Assembly: GCF_002917105.1 (NCBI RefSeq)
Contig: NZ_PQFZ01000028.1
Coordinates: 1 to 62,799 of the forward strand
Direction: 5' to 3'
Source of the DNA: Allobosea psychrotolerans
GTDB lineage: Bacteria; Pseudomonadota; Alphaproteobacteria; Rhizobiales; Beijerinckiaceae
DNA: 62,799 bases
Each line of letters starts with the position of its first letter. Position 1 is the first letter of the stretch. This document shows positions 60,389 to 62,799 of this stretch, one piece after another. A program made the position numbers and the translations under genes. Under the pieces are notes generated by a model that searched no databases, was not told where the DNA came from, and was given only the letters and a program-made list of their open reading frames with translations.

Positions 60389-62425
60389 TCAGCGCAACTG
60401 TGCGACCGTGCCGCCGGCCCTCACGATCAGGCCCTGGATCTCGTCGCGCTGGCGCTTGAACTCCGCCAGAGCGCCGCCCTGGAGTTCACGGCCGCGCGGC
60501 ACGCGGATCTTCATCGGATTCACGAAGTTGTCGTTGACCTTGACCTCGTAATGCAGGTGCGGGCCGGTCGAGAGGCCGGTCGAGCCGAGATAGCCGATAA
60601 TCTGGCCCTGCCGCACCCTTGCCCCTGGCACGATGCCGTTGGCGAAGTTGGACTGGTGCGAATAGGTCGTGACATAGCCATTGGCGTGCTGGATCTCAGT
60701 GTGCTTGCCATAGCCCGAGGACCAGCCGGCGCTGATGATCGTGCCGTTGCCCGCCGCCAGGATCGGCGTGCCGATGCGGTTGGCCCAGTCCACGCCGGTA
60801 TGCATCTTCGAGTAGCGCATGATCGGGTGGTAGCGCATGCCGAAGCCCGAGCGCATCTCGCCTTCGGCGATCGGCTTGCGCAGCAGGAATTTCTTCAGCG
60901 AGCGGCCGTCCTCGTCGAAATACTCGATCAGCCCGTCCTCGGGCGCCTGGTAGCGGAAGACGCGGCGGGTCTCGCCGTTGATGGTCAAGGCGGCCGACAG
61001 GATCTCGGCGCGCTCGCCTTCCTCCTCCTCGGTGAAGATGACCTCGAGGTTGTCGCCGCCGCGCACCCGCTGCTGGAAATCGACGTCATAGGAGAAGATG
61101 CGGACGAGCTCATCGACGAGCGGGCGCGGCATCTCATGGCGCAGACCGGTCTCGTAGAGGCTGTCATAGAGCCTGGCGCCGGCGCTGCCGCCGCCTTCCT
61201 CATCATCCTCCTCGTCCTGTGCGTCGCCGGTCTTGCGCTGCGGGCGCTGCGGGCCGACCAGCTCCTGGCGGGGCAAGGTCACGGAGACGAAGGTGCCGGC
61301 GTCGTTGATCGCGACCGTGCCGTCGGGCTGGCCCGCGGTCAGGAAGGAGACGCGCACGATCTGTCTGACATCGCCGGGGCGCGGGCCGGGCGCGAAGAGA
61401 ACCTGCAGGACCTGGCCGTCGGGGAGGGCCGAGATGCGGACCTTGCCGCCAAAGGCCTGCATCATGCCGCGGATCTGGTCCTGGTTGGCGCCGGCAGCCC
61501 GCATGGTCTGCTCGAAATTCTCGCCGCGCTTGGCGATCACCAGCTTCTCCTCGACCAGCGGCTCGCGCGAGGCGGGGATCGGGGTCTTGGGCGCGTTGGT
61601 GACGTTCTCGGGAACGACGCGGACCTCGATGCCGGAAAAGCGCGTATCGCTCGGCGCATAGGCCAGGAGGTCGCCGGCGGTCGGGGCCGCGCCGGTGAGG
61701 GTGCGGCTCAGCATCAATTGCGGCGGGATCGGCAGGCTGCGCTGCCGCCCGGCCGCCGCGGCATTGGCGCGCTCTTCCTCCATCTGGGTGATGACCTCGG
61801 CGTCGCCGAGCTGGGCTTTGCCGTCGGGGACCTGGATATCGGTCAGGTCGCGCTTCACGATGGTCACGTCGGCATCGGGGAGATCCTGTACCGGCTCGGC
61901 GTAGCGTTCGCTGGGCTGGCCGCCCTCGGCGAAGAGCCGCAACGGGTTGAAAGGGGGGATATTGGTCGCGTAGACGCCGGTCGTCATCGACAGGTTGGAT
62001 GCGAGCCGGATGAAGGGCCGGACGCGGATGACCTCACGGTCCCCGAGCTTTTGCGACATCGGAGCGCGCACCGCCTGGCGTGCGCCGATCACGGGTTGCT
62101 CGGCCACGAGCTTGTCGGCCTTGCGGGCTCCGCCGCCGGCACCGGCGCCCGAGGAAGCACGCGCCGTCACTGTCTCAGGCTGCTCGGGAAAGCTGGTGTC
62201 GCCGCGCATCGCGATCAGAATGGCGGCGCCGAGCAAGGCCGCGCCGCAGGAGCCGACGAGCATGCAGGCGAAGAGCCAGCGCACCGAGATGCCGCGGCGG
62301 TCCTGCAATTGATGCGCGGAGCCGTCGGGCCGGATCGGCGGCTCGATCCCGAGATCGATCAGCAGCGCCGCGGCCTCGGGGGCGAGCCGTTCTGCTGGGG
62401 TGTTGAACTCGGGATGGGCGTTCAT
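60389..62425 (-). CDS. M23-family peptidase, membrane-anchored
   Basis: A 678-residue protein with one N-terminal helix (WLFACMLVGSCGAALLGAAILI), a long periplasmic region with LysM/OapA-like features (LVEEKLVIAKRGENFEQTMRAAGAN), and a C-terminal LytM domain. Zinc ligands: GFGMRYHPIMRYSKMHTGVDW (His, Asp) and GLSTGPHLHYEVKVN (HxH). All ligands are present, so it is probably an active peptidoglycan endopeptidase. Start at 62425; the in-frame ATG 16 codons earlier lacks support. Confidence 0.93.
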   Translation of the reverse strand: MNAHPEFNTPAERLAPEAAALLIDLGIEPPIRPDGSAHQLQDRRGISVRWLFACMLVGSCGAALLGAAILIAMRGDTSFPEQPETVTARASSGAGAGGGARKADKLVAEQPVIGARQAVRAPMSQKLGDREVIRVRPFIRLASNLSMTTGVYATNIPPFNPLRLFAEGGQPSERYAEPVQDLPDADVTIVKRDLTDIQVPDGKAQLGDAEVITQMEEERANAAAAGRQRSLPIPPQLMLSRTLTGAAPTAGDLLAYAPSDTRFSGIEVRVVPENVTNAPKTPIPASREPLVEEKLVIAKRGENFEQTMRAAGANQDQIRGMMQAFGGKVRISALPDGQVLQVLFAPGPRPGDVRQIVRVSFLTAGQPDGTVAINDAGTFVSVTLPRQELVGPQRPQRKTGDAQDEEDDEEGGGSAGARLYDSLYETGLRHEMPRPLVDELVRIFSYDVDFQQRVRGGDNLEVIFTEEEEGERAEILSAALTINGETRRVFRYQAPEDGLIEYFDEDGRSLKKFLLRKPIAEGEMRSGFGMRYHPIMRYSKMHTGVDWANRIGTPILAAGNGTIISAGWSSGYGKHTEIQHANGYVTTYSHQSNFANGIVPGARVRQGQIIGYLGSTGLSTGPHLHYEVKVNDNFVNPMKIRVPRGRELQGGALAEFKRQRDEIQGLIVRAGGTVAQLR

Positions 62426-62730
62426 CGTCTGGCGTCTTGATCCGTCTCTATCCGCACCTGCAAGCCTAGCCATGCGGACAAACCAGCCGCCGCGCGCGAG
62501 AGCCTCGCCTGCTCAGGCTGGGAGACCATGCCCGCGCGGCGGCGCGGAATCAATCGCGCAACGAGCGGCAGGCGCTCTCATGGCCTTGGATTGCGGCTGT
62601 TTACGGGCGCCTCGCGCGCGGTCTCGCGCAAGCGCTCGCGTACGCGCGCGGTTTAATAAGTCCTGCCCACAGCGGAGGCGCGGGCCGCCCAAAAAAATGG
62701 CCCTCTGTCTAAAAAGTTTCACGATGGTTG

Positions 62731-62759
62731 TTGACAGGGTTGGGAGGTGGGGCCTATAC
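62731..62759 (+). promoter_or_regulatory. Near-consensus sigma-70 promoter reading out of the window
   Basis: A perfect -35 TTGACA (62731-62736), a 17-base spacer and -10 CTATAC (62754-62759). This is the strongest promoter seen in the window. No ORF begins before the right edge, and the GC-rich leader that follows is like that of stable RNA operons, so an rRNA or tRNA gene may lie just outside. The rest of the 374-base gap back to 62425 shows no other feature. Confidence 0.65.
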
Positions 62760-62799
62760 AGCGGCCATCGAGACGGCGACGCCGCTGGCGCCGCCGCCT

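Noticed and set aside
59531..62440. A 969-codon plus-strand frame over the AEC and M23 genes
   Set aside because: It spans two convincing minus-strand genes and has no domain of its own.
62513..62722. A 69-codon minus-strand frame near the right edge
   Set aside because: Arg/Ala-rich, no ribosome site, and covers the region just upstream of a strong plus-strand promoter.

Overview
The window is high-GC, gene-dense chromosomal DNA of an alphaproteobacterium, most likely of the order Hyphomicrobiales/Rhizobiales (a Bosea- or Methylobacterium-like genome is a reasonable guess, not proven). The order-level call rests on a complete acpXL-type cluster for the very-long-chain lipid A fatty acid, the large ~1,600-residue NAD-glutamate dehydrogenase, a DUF1476 (zeta) F1-ATPase inhibitor, a CtrA-type box upstream of ftsK, and dispersed palindromic intergenic repeats of the kind common in this order. 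No tRNA, rRNA, CRISPR array, prophage or insertion sequence was seen; the window looks like core genome with small accessory insertions.

Layout. 1-4.5 kb: 5' part of ftsK (minus), amtB-glnK nitrogen module with a sigma-54-type promoter, tesB. 4.6-12.5 kb: ubiH-like monooxygenase, a peroxiredoxin, Trm112, the giant NAD-GDH, a CMD/AhpD-like protein. 12.5-18.9 kb: a probable minus-strand small RNA, DUF2794, GNAT, Bax-inhibitor-1 protein, and the divergent ybbP-ybbA / tesA-like set. 19-26 kb: aldo/keto reductase, thpR-phhB, a CelD-like GNAT plus DUF6875-like pair, an RluA pseudouridine synthase, ftsY-yciB. 26-31.7 kb: a frameshifted secreted hydrolase, an Xre/RES toxin-antitoxin pair with its own dyad operators, SDR, DUF1232, quinone oxidoreductase, IalB-like protein. 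31.9-39.2 kb: rlmN, a PAP2 phosphatase, gamma-glutamyltransferase, a LemA-TPM-TPM module, DUF1223. 39.2-45.5 kb: the lipid A VLCFA operon (acpXL, fabZ, a chain-length-factor-like KS, a catalytic KS, a ketoreductase, a zinc dehydrogenase, an acyltransferase). 45.8-52.4 kb: aconitase and the cytochrome c maturation genes ccmABCDG, split by two small divergent genes of unknown role. 52.6-55.8 kb: purC, purS and purQ with a lipoprotein gene and a GNAT gene between them. 56.1-62.4 kb: ATPase zeta subunit, HpcH/HpaI aldolase, AlkA-like glycosylase, gluQRS, an AEC transporter and an M23 peptidase; the last 70 bases carry a near-consensus promoter firing out of the window.

The most interesting items are (i) a probable structured small RNA with a textbook terminator in the 387-base gap before DUF2794; (ii) the paired KS / KS-like protein in the VLCFA operon, the second with Gln in place of the active-site Cys, suggesting a KS-CLF-type machine for C28 chains; (iii) the two small divergent genes inserted in the ccm genes with a perfect 12-bp tandem operator-like repeat; (iv) the Xre/RES module with two dyads; and (v) several families of dispersed palindromic repeats. 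None is clearly an undescribed defence or metabolic system, and I do not claim one.
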